This document shows positions 1-7,731 of a DNA stretch of 36,793 bases, piece by piece. The notes below the pieces were generated by a model. It had not been told where the DNA came from, ran no database searches, and saw only the letters and a program-made list of their open reading frames with translations. Numbering within the stretch: position 1 is the stretch's first letter; each line of letters opens with the position of its first letter. Made by a program: the position numbers and the translations under genes. Source of the stretch: Bacteroidota bacterium (GTDB taxonomy: Bacteria; Bacteroidota; Bacteroidia; Sphingobacteriales; Sphingobacteriaceae); assembly GCA_013288485.1 (NCBI GenBank), contig JABDBW010000020.1:1-36793 (forward strand), written 5' to 3'.

Positions 1-3000
1 CCTCAATGGCATTTTTTAATAAATTGTTAAACGAGCGCAGTAACTGGTCTTTATCAGCACTAATAAAAAAGGGCTCGGCCGGCGCATCAAATGAAATTTT
101 AAAATTCTCCATTTGCTTAAAAATAGTTACGGCCTGGCTTATTACCTCAAAAATATTAACCCGTTCTAAATGTGTATCAGGCATTTTTGCAAAGGCCGAA
201 AACTCGGATGCTATTGACGAAAGGCTTTCAATTTGCTCAACAAATGAATGGCTGAACCTTTCAAACTTCTGATCGAATTTCGGGTCTTTTTCTCGCCACG
301 ACTTCTCTAATAATTGCAACCCGAGCTTTAAGGGCGTTAGCGGATTTTTAATTTCATGAGCAACCTGTTTGGCCATTTCACGCCAGGCGCTTTCCCGTTC
401 TGATTGCGCGAGCCTTCGCGCGCTATCCTCTAAATCGGCTATCATGTTATTATATTCCTTTATTAACGCGCCTATCTCATCGTCTCGGTCCCATTGTATG
501 GGTTCGTTTTTCTTACCGTACATAGTTTTACTCAGGCTAAGTTGTATAAAGTTTAACGGGTTTGTAATTTGGCGGGCAATAAATATAGCAAAAAGCCCTA
601 TACCTATAAGAATAAGCGCGTAAATGTTTATCATCACATTTAGTAATGAACTAATGCGCTCTTTATAATCCAATTGGTTCGAAAAATAAGGAAACTGTAA
701 AAAGCCAAGTATTTCGCCCTTCGCGTTTCTTAACGGGGCGTAAGCCGCTTTATACTTCAGATCGCCTATCACTTCCTCATTAATATATTCCGACCTTTGC
801 AGGCTCTTTAAATTAATATAAGCGCTTGAATTCATACGCCTTACAATTAAGCCATATTCGTAAATGCGCGGTTGGGTAGTAATTAACAGGGAGCCATAGC
901 GATCGTACAAAACCAGGTCTGATGAATAGGAAGATGCGAGCGCTTCAAAAGAGGTCTGGCTCTCCTGGTTAATATGGGTGATATATTTATCATAACCGTT
1001 TTCAAAAGCGGCGGTTATCCTGATCATTTTATCGCGGATCATGTTATCCTGCTGGTCCTGGTATTGCGCGCTGATAGATATATAGGTTAAAATGCCCACT
1101 AATATTAAAGTTATTACAACTGCAAACACCATTGAAAACCGTATCCGGGTTTTATACAGCATTTTACCGAGGCTTATTTTAAGTCCCCATTTTAAGCTGT
1201 CATTGGTAACGGTTAGTATTTTGATACGGGACCATGCCCATTTAGCTGCTACAGCAACCATGCTAAATGTTAATAACATTAAAAAAAAGAAGGTGAATGA
1301 GGCGATCTCATAAAACACGGTATTCTCTTCTTTACTTACAACTATAAGGTTACGGCCGCCTGGTTTAAATAACATGTGGCTATATACCGTAAAAGGCTTG
1401 TACCACGTAAAATTACTTGAACTAATGGTTTTTACCATATAAGGTTTTACCGGGCCTTTAAAATTGGTATTAATGAGGCTATATACATAATTACCGCTTT
1501 GCGACTGCAGCTTATCATCGGTATAAAACGCGTAGGAGTACCCTTTAAAATCATCCTGGGTTTTTACTTGTCCGTCAATCAGCAATTCAGGAAAATTATC
1601 GGAAGTTTGCATTGCTTTCGATTGGAGTTCGATCACAATTGAACCGAGGTATTTATCTTTTTTAATAACCGGTAGTATGGCAAAATAATTTTGAAGGCCA
1701 AATGTTTCATTATACCGATAAAAATAATCGGAAACCTTAAAAGAATTATAAAGCACCATATCCTTAAAAGCATCTATCGAATAGCTATCGGCAGATATAG
1801 GTTGGCCCAGGGTATTGAATTCATGTATGCTGAATTCGTATTTTGACAGGTATCCGTCAAAATAAAGTTTCCGAAAGCGGCTTTTTAAATAATCTTCATT
1901 ATTCCGGGCACGTGTAAAATAATTGGTGATCAGGGTGTCGGTAATAATTTTCCGCTCTATTTTTTTAAATATGGCGTTGGCGCTCACATCATTGGGGTTT
2001 TCCAATTTTTGTATTAGCCGCTCCCTCACATTTTTTTCTTTTACCCCCTCAAAATAATTGAGGCAAACCGACGCTGTAACAGCAAATATTAATAATATGG
2101 CCGCGAATGTAGGCGAAGTGATACGGCCGCTATTATAGCGATAGGCATAACCACGAATAGTTATTACACCCGCGCCAAAAAAATAAAACAATGAAAGCCC
2201 GCCCTGGTAATAACTCAAAAAGCCTGTGGCTAATAACGTGCAGGTTAAAAGTATGCCGAGTTGATGGGATACGGGTATGGTTAGTTTACTGCAAACTGTT
2301 AAAAAAGTTTCGGCTAGCAAATAATAGATAAAAAAACTAAAGCATACCATTAATAACCCCCATAGGCTAAATACCGATAGGTTAAGCACATTGGTAACAT
2401 CGAAATTTATTTCAGAGTGAACCGTAAGCCCGTAAAATATGTTTAAAAACAGGGTTGCTAAGCCAATTAATGCTGATACGCATACCACAACAATAACGTA
2501 AGCTTTAATTTTACCGGGCGGACGTTTTAATAGGTTTGCGCGCTCTTTATATAGAGACGCAGTAAACCAGCTCAGCATAAAAATATTAATGCACAGGTCG
2601 CCTAATGAGGGGAAAATATTGCCTGCTGAATAATATTGAGGATCAAAAATAGCAAGCTTGTACGTGAAATTGGGCCAGCCATAATACAGGTTAACAAACC
2701 TTAGCCCAACAATAAACAGGGCCAACACCAGTAGCGATAGGTATACATAGCCATGATAAGCAATATAACCACATATTCGCTGTATCAATATAAACACTAC
2801 AATAAACGTTATCAGCCAGATGATCAGCTCGAAATAAAAGAAGCGGTAGTTAACTTCGTTATTAATTATTTTTAACGAGAACAGGTAGGTATTATCTATA
2901 CTGTGAACGGCGTAAACGTTTTTATCGGTAAAATCAGCGAGTTCAATATTTCTGTCTGTTATAAGGTCTTTGGCAAAGGTGTTTTGCAAATATTGATTTT

Positions 3001-3469
3001 GCAGCGCATAGTTTATTTTTACCGGGATGAGAAAGATCACCGAAAAACCGCCCTCGCTTTTTTTAATTGCCTCGTAATAGCCATTCCCATTGGGTTGCCT
3101 GATAAACGAGTATCCTTCCTTTATGCCCGATGCGCTTGCCGGTATCACTTTATTACCGGTCCAAAATTGCAGGCTGTCCTTATTAATAAATGTACTTACC
3201 CAGATTTTGCGGTCATCAGTAAAATCTTTTATACAGGCCAAACCGGCCTCTCCATTTTCGGCAAGCGTTTTAAAACGGTTAAACCCGGCCCGTGTGCTAA
3301 TAGACTTATTGATATACTCTTCTTTTTTATGAAGGTTATCTTCTAAAATTTTAGCGGTTTGACTTAAATTATTTGCAGGCGTATAAGTTATACGCACAAT
3401 ACTGGCCGTCAACAACAAACTGGCAGCCAATAAGGCAAGCATTAAACGAATTTTTCCTGCGTAGCTCAA
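1..3469 (-). CDS. Large membrane sensor histidine kinase, NtrY-like (3' end outside window)
   Basis: About 1156 codons are visible before the left edge cuts the gene. In order: an N-terminal membrane anchor, an extracytoplasmic segment, a cluster of about seven hydrophobic helices, a second long extracytoplasmic segment, two further membrane helices around a third sensor segment, a HAMP linker (ARQITNPL), and a HisKA domain with VAHEIKNPLTPLKLG. The phosphoacceptor His codon is at 356-358. The visible protein ends in the ATPase N-box (NNLLKNAIE), so the remaining ATP-binding motifs lie outside. The start is uncertain: TTG at 3469 keeps a positively charged stretch (GKIR) before the first helix; ATG at 3442 has an AGGA upstream. 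The domain order is known for NtrY-type kinases of Bacteroidota. The signal sensed is unknown and no response regulator is in view. It follows fabD but is separated from it by a terminator. Confidence 0.85.
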   Translation of the reverse strand, partial: MSYAGKIRLMLALLAASLLLTASIVRITYTPANNLSQTAKILEDNLHKKEEYINKSISTRAGFNRFKTLAENGEAGLACIKDFTDDRKIWVSTFINKDSLQFWTGNKVIPASASGIKEGYSFIRQPNGNGYYEAIKKSEGGFSVIFLIPVKINYALQNQYLQNTFAKDLITDRNIELADFTDKNVYAVHSIDNTYLFSLKIINNEVNYRFFYFELIIWLITFIVVFILIQRICGYIAYHGYVYLSLLVLALFIVGLRFVNLYYGWPNFTYKLAIFDPQYYSAGNIFPSLGDLCINIFMLSWFTASLYKERANLLKRPPGKIKAYVIVVVCVSALIGLATLFLNIFYGLTVHSEINFDVTNVLNLSVFSLWGLLMVCFSFFIYYLLAETFLTVCSKLTIPVSHQLGILLTCTLLATGFLSYYQGGLSLFYFFGAGVITIRGYAYRYNSGRITSPTFAAILLIFAVTASVCLNYFEGVKEKNVRERLIQKLENPNDVSANAIFKKIERKIITDTLITNYFTRARNNEDYLKSRFRKLYFDGYLSKYEFSIHEFNTLGQPISADSYSIDAFKDMVLYNSFKVSDYFYRYNETFGLQNYFAILPVIKKDKYLGSIVIELQSKAMQTSDNFPELLIDGQVKTQDDFKGYSYAFYTDDKLQSQSGNYVYSLINTNFKGPVKPYMVKTISSSNFTWYKPFTVYSHMLFKPGGRNLIVVSKEENTVFYEIASFTFFFLMLLTFSMVAVAAKWAWSRIKILTVTNDSLKWGLKISLGKMLYKTRIRFSMVFAVVITLILVGILTYISISAQYQDQQDNMIRDKMIRITAAFENGYDKYITHINQESQTSFEALASSYSSDLVLYDRYGSLLITTQPRIYEYGLIVRRMNSSAYINLKSLQRSEYINEEVIGDLKYKAAYAPLRNAKGEILGFLQFPYFSNQLDYKERISSLLNVMINIYALILIGIGLFAIFIARQITNPLNFIQLSLSKTMYGKKNEPIQWDRDDEIGALIKEYNNMIADLEDSARRLAQSERESAWREMAKQVAHEIKNPLTPLKLGLQLLEKSWREKDPKFDQKFERFSHSFVEQIESLSSIASEFSAFAKMPDTHLERVNIFEVISQAVTIFKQMENFKISFDAPAEPFFISADKDQLLRSFNNLLKNAIE

Positions 3470-3507
3470 ATGCTTTAAATAATATGTATGCTTATGTAAA
3501 CTTACAA

Positions 3508-3537
3508 ATAAAAAAAAGCCGCTTTAGTTTGCGGCTT
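3508..3537 (-). terminator. Intrinsic terminator after fabD
   Basis: On the minus strand a 7-bp stem AAGCCGC / GCGGCTT with an 8-nt loop is followed by a run of eight T. It begins a few bases after the fabD stop and ends before the histidine kinase start, so it should separate these two transcripts. Confidence 0.85.
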
Positions 3538-3544
3538 ATGAAAA

Positions 3545-4426
3545 TTATTGTGGCGAGGCGCTCGATGTTGGCATTGCCCGGTCAACCTTTTTAACCAGGC
3601 CCTGTAATACACTGCCCGGGCCCACTTCGGTAAACGAGGTGGCGCCGTTCTCTATCATGTGCATGGTAGTTTGTGTCCACCTAACCGGGCCCGTAAGCTG
3701 CCTTATTAAATTATGCTTTATCTGCTCCGGATCAGTATAAGGTTTGGCATCAATATTTTGATAGATGGGGCAAACCGGTTCATTGATCATGGTATTTACA
3801 ATGGCATGTTCCAGTTCAACCCTTGCCGCTTCCATTAACGGCGAATGGAAAGCGCCGCCAACATTTAGCTTTAAAGCCCTTTTTGCGCCCGCGGCGGTCA
3901 TTAATTCGCAGGCTTTATCAATACCCGCTATAGTGCCTGATATTACCAGCTGCCCGGGGCAGTTATAGTTGGCCGGTACTACTATATCACTTATGCGCTG
4001 GCAAATATCCTCTACGGTGAAATCATCTAAACCTATAATAGCCGCCATGGTTGATGGTTGTATCAGGCAGGCCTTTTGCATGGCGTTGGCGCGTGCCGCA
4101 ACCAGGCGCAAACCGTCTTCGAATGATAAAGCCCCCGCGGCTACCAGCGCGGAAAACTCGCCCAACGAATGCCCTGCGGCCATATCGGGCTCAAAGTCAT
4201 TTAACACTTTGGCTAATATTACCGAGTGTAAAAATATGGCGGGCTGGGTAACATTGGTTTGCTTCAGGTCCTCATCTGTACCGTTAAACATCATATCGGT
4301 AATACGGAAGCCCAATAGCGTATTAGCCTGTTCAAACAACGTGCGGGCCTTTTCAGACTGCTCATAGATGTCTTTGCCCATTCCAACAAACTGGGCGCCC
4401 TGCCCCGGGAAAATGTATGCTTTCAT
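3545..4426 (-). CDS. fabD: Malonyl-CoA:ACP transacylase FabD
   Basis: The 293-residue protein has the usual FabD length. It transfers malonyl from CoA to acyl carrier protein to start and extend type II fatty acid synthesis in the cytoplasm. Visible motifs are the N-terminal FPGQGAQ, the nucleophile elbow GHSLGE with Ser87, and GAFHSPLM with His194 as the catalytic partner. The C-terminal EVGPGSVLQGLVKK is also typical. The start is ATG. It lies downstream of folE on the same strand, but a 149-bp gap with a 30-bp inverted repeat separates them, and no fab gene is next to it. The last dozen residues (MPTSSASPQ) look unstructured. Confidence 0.96.
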   Translation of the reverse strand: MKAYIFPGQGAQFVGMGKDIYEQSEKARTLFEQANTLLGFRITDMMFNGTDEDLKQTNVTQPAIFLHSVILAKVLNDFEPDMAAGHSLGEFSALVAAGALSFEDGLRLVAARANAMQKACLIQPSTMAAIIGLDDFTVEDICQRISDIVVPANYNCPGQLVISGTIAGIDKACELMTAAGAKRALKLNVGGAFHSPLMEAARVELEHAIVNTMINEPVCPIYQNIDAKPYTDPEQIKHNLIRQLTGPVRWTQTTMHMIENGATSFTEVGPGSVLQGLVKKVDRAMPTSSASPQ

Positions 4427-4429
4427 GTG

Positions 4430-4569
4430 AAAGATTAAAGATTAGTTATTAAAGATTAGGTTTGGTTGTTAACTAAACTAACCAAAATATTGGTTCTGTA
4501 AATTTAATTATAACAGCTTTATCGATAAAAGGTTAGTCGCTAATCTTTAATAACTAATCTTTAATCTTT
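4430..4569. repeat. Perfect 30-bp inverted repeat made of heptamers
   Basis: The arm at 4430-4459 is the exact reverse complement of the arm at 4540-4569, with 80 bp between. Each arm reads in 7-base steps: AAAGATT, AAAGATT, AGTTATT, AAAGATT, then AG. It fills most of the gap between folE and fabD. No T-run suggests an ordinary terminator. It belongs to the heptamer-array family found at several places in this window. Confidence 0.9.
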
Positions 4570-4575
4570 TTAAGC

Positions 4576-5214
4576 CTAACTCAATTTCGACGATATCAAA
4601 TGCAAAAACTCCGCCCTTGTTTTTTCCTGGAAAAACCCACCCGAAAATGCGGACGTTGTGCTTACCGAATTTTGTTTTTGCACGCCGCGCATACACATGC
4701 ACAGGTGGCGGCACTCAATAACCACACCTACGCCAATGGGTTGCAGGGTTTCCTGTATACAATCTTTTATCTCGTTAGTTAAGCGTTCCTGTACCTGCAG
4801 GCGGCGCGCATACGCGTCGACCACGCGTGGTATTTTGCTTAGGCCCACTACATAACCATTGGGTATGTAGGCAATATGCGCCTTGCCAAAAAAAGGCAGC
4901 ATGTGGTGTTCGCACATAGAATATACCTCTATATCTTTTACTACCACCATCTGGCTGTATTCTTCTTTAAATAAAGCCGAATTCAGTATTTCTTTGGCAT
5001 CCAGGTCATAGCCCTGGGTAAGGTATAGCAGGGCCTTGGCAATACGTTCGGGACTTTTTAACAGGCCCTCGCGATTGGGGTTTTCACCTATCTGCTTTAA
5101 AATATCATGGTAATGGGCTGATAGGTTATCGATCAGCTCAGGATTATAACGGTCAATTTTTTCATAGCCGTTAATATCGTCATCCCTGTCGGGGATAGAA
5201 TTTTTATCGATCAT
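4576..5214 (-). CDS. folE: GTP cyclohydrolase I FolE
   Basis: The 212-residue protein converts GTP to 7,8-dihydroneopterin triphosphate, the entry to folate and to other pterins. The zinc-site motif CEHHMLPF gives Cys101 and His104, and the third ligand is Cys172 in [10 protein letters not shown]. The substrate-binding stretch [14 protein letters not shown] is also clear. The first 30 residues are a variable, charged tail common in this family. The start is ATG, 9 bp after the stop of the upstream pterin synthase gene, so the two are very likely co-transcribed. The C-terminal half resembles animal-type GTP cyclohydrolases more than the E. coli type, which is family knowledge rather than a computed result. 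Confidence 0.96.
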   Translation of the reverse strand: MIDKNSIPDRDDDINGYEKIDRYNPELIDNLSAHYHDILKQIGENPNREGLLKSPERIAKALLYLTQGYDLDAKEILNSALFKEEYSQMVVVKDIEVYSMCEHHMLPFFGKAHIAYIPNGYVVGLSKIPRVVDAYARRLQVQERLTNEIKDCIQETLQPIGVGVVIECRHLCMCMRGVQKQNSVSTTSAFSGGFFQEKTRAEFLHLISSKLS

Positions 5215-5223
5215 GGTCCGGGT

Positions 5224-5643
5224 TTAATCACCAAAATACTCTGCCGAGTTATTTTCGGTCTCATATAATTTTACCGAATGCAGAAACACGCCCTTATAGG
5301 CCTCTATCGGTGCTTTTAACTGGTTAAAAATTTCAATGCAAAGCAACTCGGTCGATGCCATTTTGCCCCGCATAAATTCAACATCCAAATTAATGTTTTT
5401 ATGGTCGAGCTTTTCAATAACATGATCGTTAATGATCACCTTCAGCTCTTTCAGATCGATCAAATAACCCGTTGCATGGGTAACCTCGCCCTTTACGGTT
5501 ACAAATAAATTATAGTTATGCCCATGCCAGTTAGGGTTGGCGCATTTGCCAAATACCTCTGTATTTTTTTCTGCGCTCCATTCTTCCCGGTACATTCTAT
5601 GTGCCGCATTAAAATGTTCCTTGCGCGTAATATGTATCATCAT
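5224..5643 (-). CDS. 6-pyruvoyl-tetrahydropterin synthase / QueD family
   Basis: The protein (139 residues from ATG 5643; ATG 5640 is equally possible; an upstream TTG at 5661 is unlikely) is a zinc lyase acting on dihydroneopterin triphosphate made by FolE. The zinc ligands are His in FNAAH and the two His of WHGHNY. The nucleophile Cys sits in FGKCANPNWHGHNY. That spacing, C-x5-HGHNY, and the following VTVKGEVTHATGYLIDLKELK-like stretch resemble the animal PTPS enzymes rather than E. coli QueD (C-x3-HGH). The partner residues LDHKNI and STELL follow. Product could be 6-pyruvoyl-tetrahydropterin (toward tetrahydrobiopterin) or the queuosine precursor; no other gene of either route is nearby. 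Confidence 0.88.
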   Translation of the reverse strand: MMIHITRKEHFNAAHRMYREEWSAEKNTEVFGKCANPNWHGHNYNLFVTVKGEVTHATGYLIDLKELKVIINDHVIEKLDHKNINLDVEFMRGKMASTELLCIEIFNQLKAPIEAYKGVFLHSVKLYETENNSAEYFGD

Positions 5644-5677
5644 AATAATTAATGGATGCAAATATACAATTTTTGAG

Positions 5678-5988
5678 TTTGCAGTTTTAAGATTGCAGTG
5701 GGCAAAATCTTAAAGGTTTTTATTGCCCTGTTTCCGCGCAGCGAAGAGAGGGTTGTTTTGACGTTTTTTTGCGGCCGCTCCCCTCTTTCCGCAGGAGAGA
5801 GGGGCCGGGGGTGAGTAAATGACGGGTGCTGTCTTAAGGAAGGGTTAAGTGTAAACGTATGGCGGCGATTACTCACCCGATCATCGCTTCGCTCGATCAC
5901 CCTCTCTTCCGCAAGCGGTAAAGAGGGTAGCGTCCAGTTATTTTAACACGTTTGCACTCCTGCAAACTGCAAACTACCCACTGCAAAC
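5678..5988. repeat. Gene-free region: inverted heptamer arrays around three hairpins
   Basis: The stretch 5644-6020 has no supported gene. At 5678-5705 it reads TTTGCAG, TTTTAAG, ATTGCAG, TGGGCAA in 7-base steps. At 5960-5987 the opposite orientation appears: CTGCAAA, CTGCAAA, CTACCCA, CTGCAAA. Between them are three related GC-rich hairpins at 5726-5752, 5780-5804 and 5900-5927, each built on CCCTCT-type and AGAGGG-type arms around a CCGC core. The middle one forms an 11-bp stem with a 3-nt loop. An open frame of 83 codons crosses this repeat, but it is repeat translation and not called. Confidence 0.8.
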
Positions 5989-5997
5989 TTATTTAAT

Positions 5998-6010
5998 TAT
6001 CTTAGCACAA
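5998..6010 (+). promoter_or_regulatory. Possible -7 element before mqnB
   Basis: TATCTTAG differs by one base from the Bacteroidota -7 consensus TAnnTTTG and lies 15 bp before the mqnB start. The 12-mer ATCTTAGCACAA found here also lies just before the M16 homologue at 27292. No convincing -33 TTTG was found. Confidence 0.3.
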
Positions 6011-6020
6011 AAGTACTGTT

Positions 6021-6686
6021 ATGCGGATATTAATTGTTGCTGCTACCCAACCCGAAGTTGAGCCTTTAATGGAGACTTTGGGTATGAATAAGGATGAGGA
6101 TGAAGCAAATTTATTCACTACGCGTCACGCGTCTATAGCTAATTGTTCGGTTTTAATAACCGGGGTTGGCATGGTGCCTACTGCATTCGCGTTGGCAAGG
6201 CATTTGCCGCATAACGTATATAACCTGGTTATTAACCTGGGTATAGCAGGCAGTTTCGACAAGGGCCTAACCTTAGGCGAGCTCATAGAAATAACCGAAG
6301 ACACTTTCGCCGAATTAGGCGCCGAAGATGATAAGAACTTCATCAGTATTGAAAAACTGGGTTTTGGCGCTAGTATTTTCAGGCCCACCAGCAGTATTAG
6401 CCATTTTACTAAAAAAGTAAATCTCAAACAGGCAAAGGCCATCACCGTAAATATGGTGCACGGTAATGACGATTCGATAGCGGCAATTGTTGAACGCTTG
6501 AACCCGCAGCTGGAAAGCATGGAAGGCGCCGCGTTTTTTTATGCCTGCCGCGAACTGAAGGTGCCTTGCATACAGATCAGGGCAGTGTCAAATTATGTAG
6601 AAAAACGCAACCGCGACAACTGGCAGATAGGGCTTGCTGTTAAAAATCTGAATACCTTTGCGGTTGAGTTGATTAATCAGTTGTAG
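6021..6686 (+). CDS. mqnB: Futalosine hydrolase MqnB
   Basis: The 221-residue protein belongs to the nucleoside phosphorylase-like fold. It is expected to remove the base from futalosine to give dehypoxanthine futalosine in the alternative menaquinone pathway, in the cytoplasm. Supporting features are the N-terminal ILIVAATQPEVEPL, ITGVGMVPTAFAL, the NLGIAGSFD loop, MEGAAFFYAC (which in this fold carries ribose-binding Met-Glu), and VSNYVEKR near the end. It starts with ATG and ends 81 bp before mqnD, the next step but one of the same pathway, so the two are probably one transcript. Other menaquinone genes (mqnA, mqnE, mqnC) are not in the window. Confidence 0.93.
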   Translation: MRILIVAATQPEVEPLMETLGMNKDEDEANLFTTRHASIANCSVLITGVGMVPTAFALARHLPHNVYNLVINLGIAGSFDKGLTLGELIEITEDTFAELGAEDDKNFISIEKLGFGASIFRPTSSISHFTKKVNLKQAKAITVNMVHGNDDSIAAIVERLNPQLESMEGAAFFYACRELKVPCIQIRAVSNYVEKRNRDNWQIGLAVKNLNTFAVELINQL

Positions 6687-6691
6687 AGGTT

Positions 6692-6760
6692 GTACGTTCG
6701 ACGTTATACGTTGTACGTTTTTTTTGCTGACCCTTTAACGTACCACGTAAAACGTATAAC
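6692..6760. repeat. Inverted pair of heptamer arrays between mqnB and mqnD
   Basis: The left array 6692-6719 reads GTACGTT, CGACGTT, ATACGTT, GTACGTT. The right array 6737-6760 reads AACGTAC, CACGTAA, AACGTAT, AAC. The two are roughly reverse complements, so the mqnB-mqnD transcript would carry a stem-loop here. The array stops 7 bp before the mqnD start codon. Confidence 0.8.
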
Positions 6761-6767
6761 AAAAAAC

Positions 6768-7616
6768 ATGAAACTAACCCTCGGCTTCTCGCCCTGCCCT
6801 AACGATACTTTTATTTTTGACGCGCTCATTCATCATAAAATTGATACGGAAGGATTGGATTTCGAAGTTTTTTATGATGATGTGGAAACGCTGAACCAAA
6901 AAGCGTTCCGCGGCGAGTTGGATATTACTAAACTCAGCTATCATGCCTTTGCTTATGTAGCCAGCCAATATGTTTTGTTGGATGCGGGCAGCGCGCTAGG
7001 CTTTGGGGTTGGTCCGCTATTGATTTGCAAAGATGATCCTGAAGAATTGTACACGGAACTGCAAACTGCAAACTGCAAACTGCAAACTGGCATCCCCGGC
7101 AAATACACCACCGCCAATTTTTTATTAGGACTGGCTTTCCCCCAGGCTACCAATAAGGTAGAACTGGTATTTTCGGATATTGAAAATGCGGTTTTGGATG
7201 GCCGTATTGATGTTGGCCTCATCATCCATGAAAACCGGTTCACTTACCAGGATAAAGGGCTAAAAAAGATCATCGACCTGGGCGATTATTGGGAAAAATT
7301 AACCGGCTGCGCTATTCCGTTAGGCGGTATTGTTGCCAACCGGAATTTACCGGTTGCTGTTCAGCATAAAGTGAACAGGGTACTGCGTAAATCCGTGGAG
7401 TTTGCTTTTGCCAATCCAAAATCAGGACTGGAGTTTATCCGCCAGCACGCGCAGGAAATGAGCGAGGAAGTGATGTATAAGCATATAGAATTATATGTAA
7501 ATAAGTACTCGGTTGATTTGGGGGAAGAGGGCCGCAGGGCGGTCAATTTGCTTTTTAGTATGGCGTTGGAGAAAGGGGTGATACCTGAGATAATGAAGGA
7601 GATTTTTCTCACGTAA
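6768..7616 (+). CDS. mqnD: 1,4-dihydroxy-6-naphthoate synthase MqnD
   Basis: The protein (282 residues from ATG 6768) has the periplasmic-binding-protein-like fold of MqnA/MqnD and converts cyclic dehypoxanthine futalosine to 1,4-dihydroxy-6-naphthoate. The start MKLTLGFSPCPNDTFIF is the family N-terminus; the open frame runs 26 codons further upstream, but only through the heptamer repeat. Later motifs are TKLSYHAFAYV, LGFGVGPLL, IPGKYTTANFLL, and GLIIHENRFTY. Residues about 98-107 (LQTANCKLQT) are coded by four tandem CTGCAAA units and sit just before IPGKYTTANF, where the family usually has a short variable loop. The frame is kept, so the enzyme may work with a longer loop. It converges on hflX. 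Confidence 0.93.
   Translation: MKLTLGFSPCPNDTFIFDALIHHKIDTEGLDFEVFYDDVETLNQKAFRGELDITKLSYHAFAYVASQYVLLDAGSALGFGVGPLLICKDDPEELYTELQTANCKLQTGIPGKYTTANFLLGLAFPQATNKVELVFSDIENAVLDGRIDVGLIIHENRFTYQDKGLKKIIDLGDYWEKLTGCAIPLGGIVANRNLPVAVQHKVNRVLRKSVEFAFANPKSGLEFIRQHAQEMSEEVMYKHIELYVNKYSVDLGEEGRRAVNLLFSMALEKGVIPEIMKEIFLT
7059..7086 (+). repeat. Four CTGCAAA heptamers inside mqnD
   Basis: Four exact tandem copies of CTGCAAA are translated as part of MqnD. The same unit occurs three times in the intergenic array at 5960-5987, about 1 kb upstream. Confidence 0.92.
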
Positions 7617-7627
7617 TCAACCGTTAT

Positions 7628-7717
7628 GTCATTGCGAGCGAGGAACGAGCGTGGCAATCGCGAACTTTGCATATCCGCTTAGCATCCTTGCGATTGCCGC
7701 GCTACGCTCGCAATGAC
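7628..7717. repeat. Dispersed inverted repeat with GTCATTGCGAG ends
   Basis: A 90-bp element begins GTCATTGCGAG and ends CTCGCAATGAC, an 11-bp terminal inverted repeat. Inside are GGCAATCGCGA and TGCGATTGCC, which also pair. A close copy is at 25986-26060, with the interior CAATCGCGAACTTTGCATA shared. It lies between the convergent ends of mqnD and hflX and may act as a transcription end signal for both. Confidence 0.85.
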
Positions 7718-7731
7718 AATCATAATAAAGC

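Noticed and set aside
2903..3346. 147-codon plus-strand frame opposite the histidine kinase
   Set aside because: The minus-strand frame has clear kinase and membrane features over the whole stretch; this one is a shadow.
4430..4569. Intrinsic terminator
   Set aside because: The arms are AT-rich, far apart and without a following T-run suitable for termination.
5224..5643. Firm call as queD
   Set aside because: The Cys-His motif spacing fits the PTPS type better and no queC, queE or queF is near; the family is given without a symbol.
5649..5900. Open frame of 83 codons on the minus strand (contains HPRPLSPAERGER)
   Set aside because: It runs through the CCCTCT/AGAGGG hairpin repeats; this type of peptide is a common false translation of such repeats. 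It also overlaps the start of the pterin synthase gene.
6690..6767. Longer start for mqnD
   Set aside because: The extra 26 residues come from the heptamer arrays, and the family N-terminus begins exactly at the ATG at 6768.
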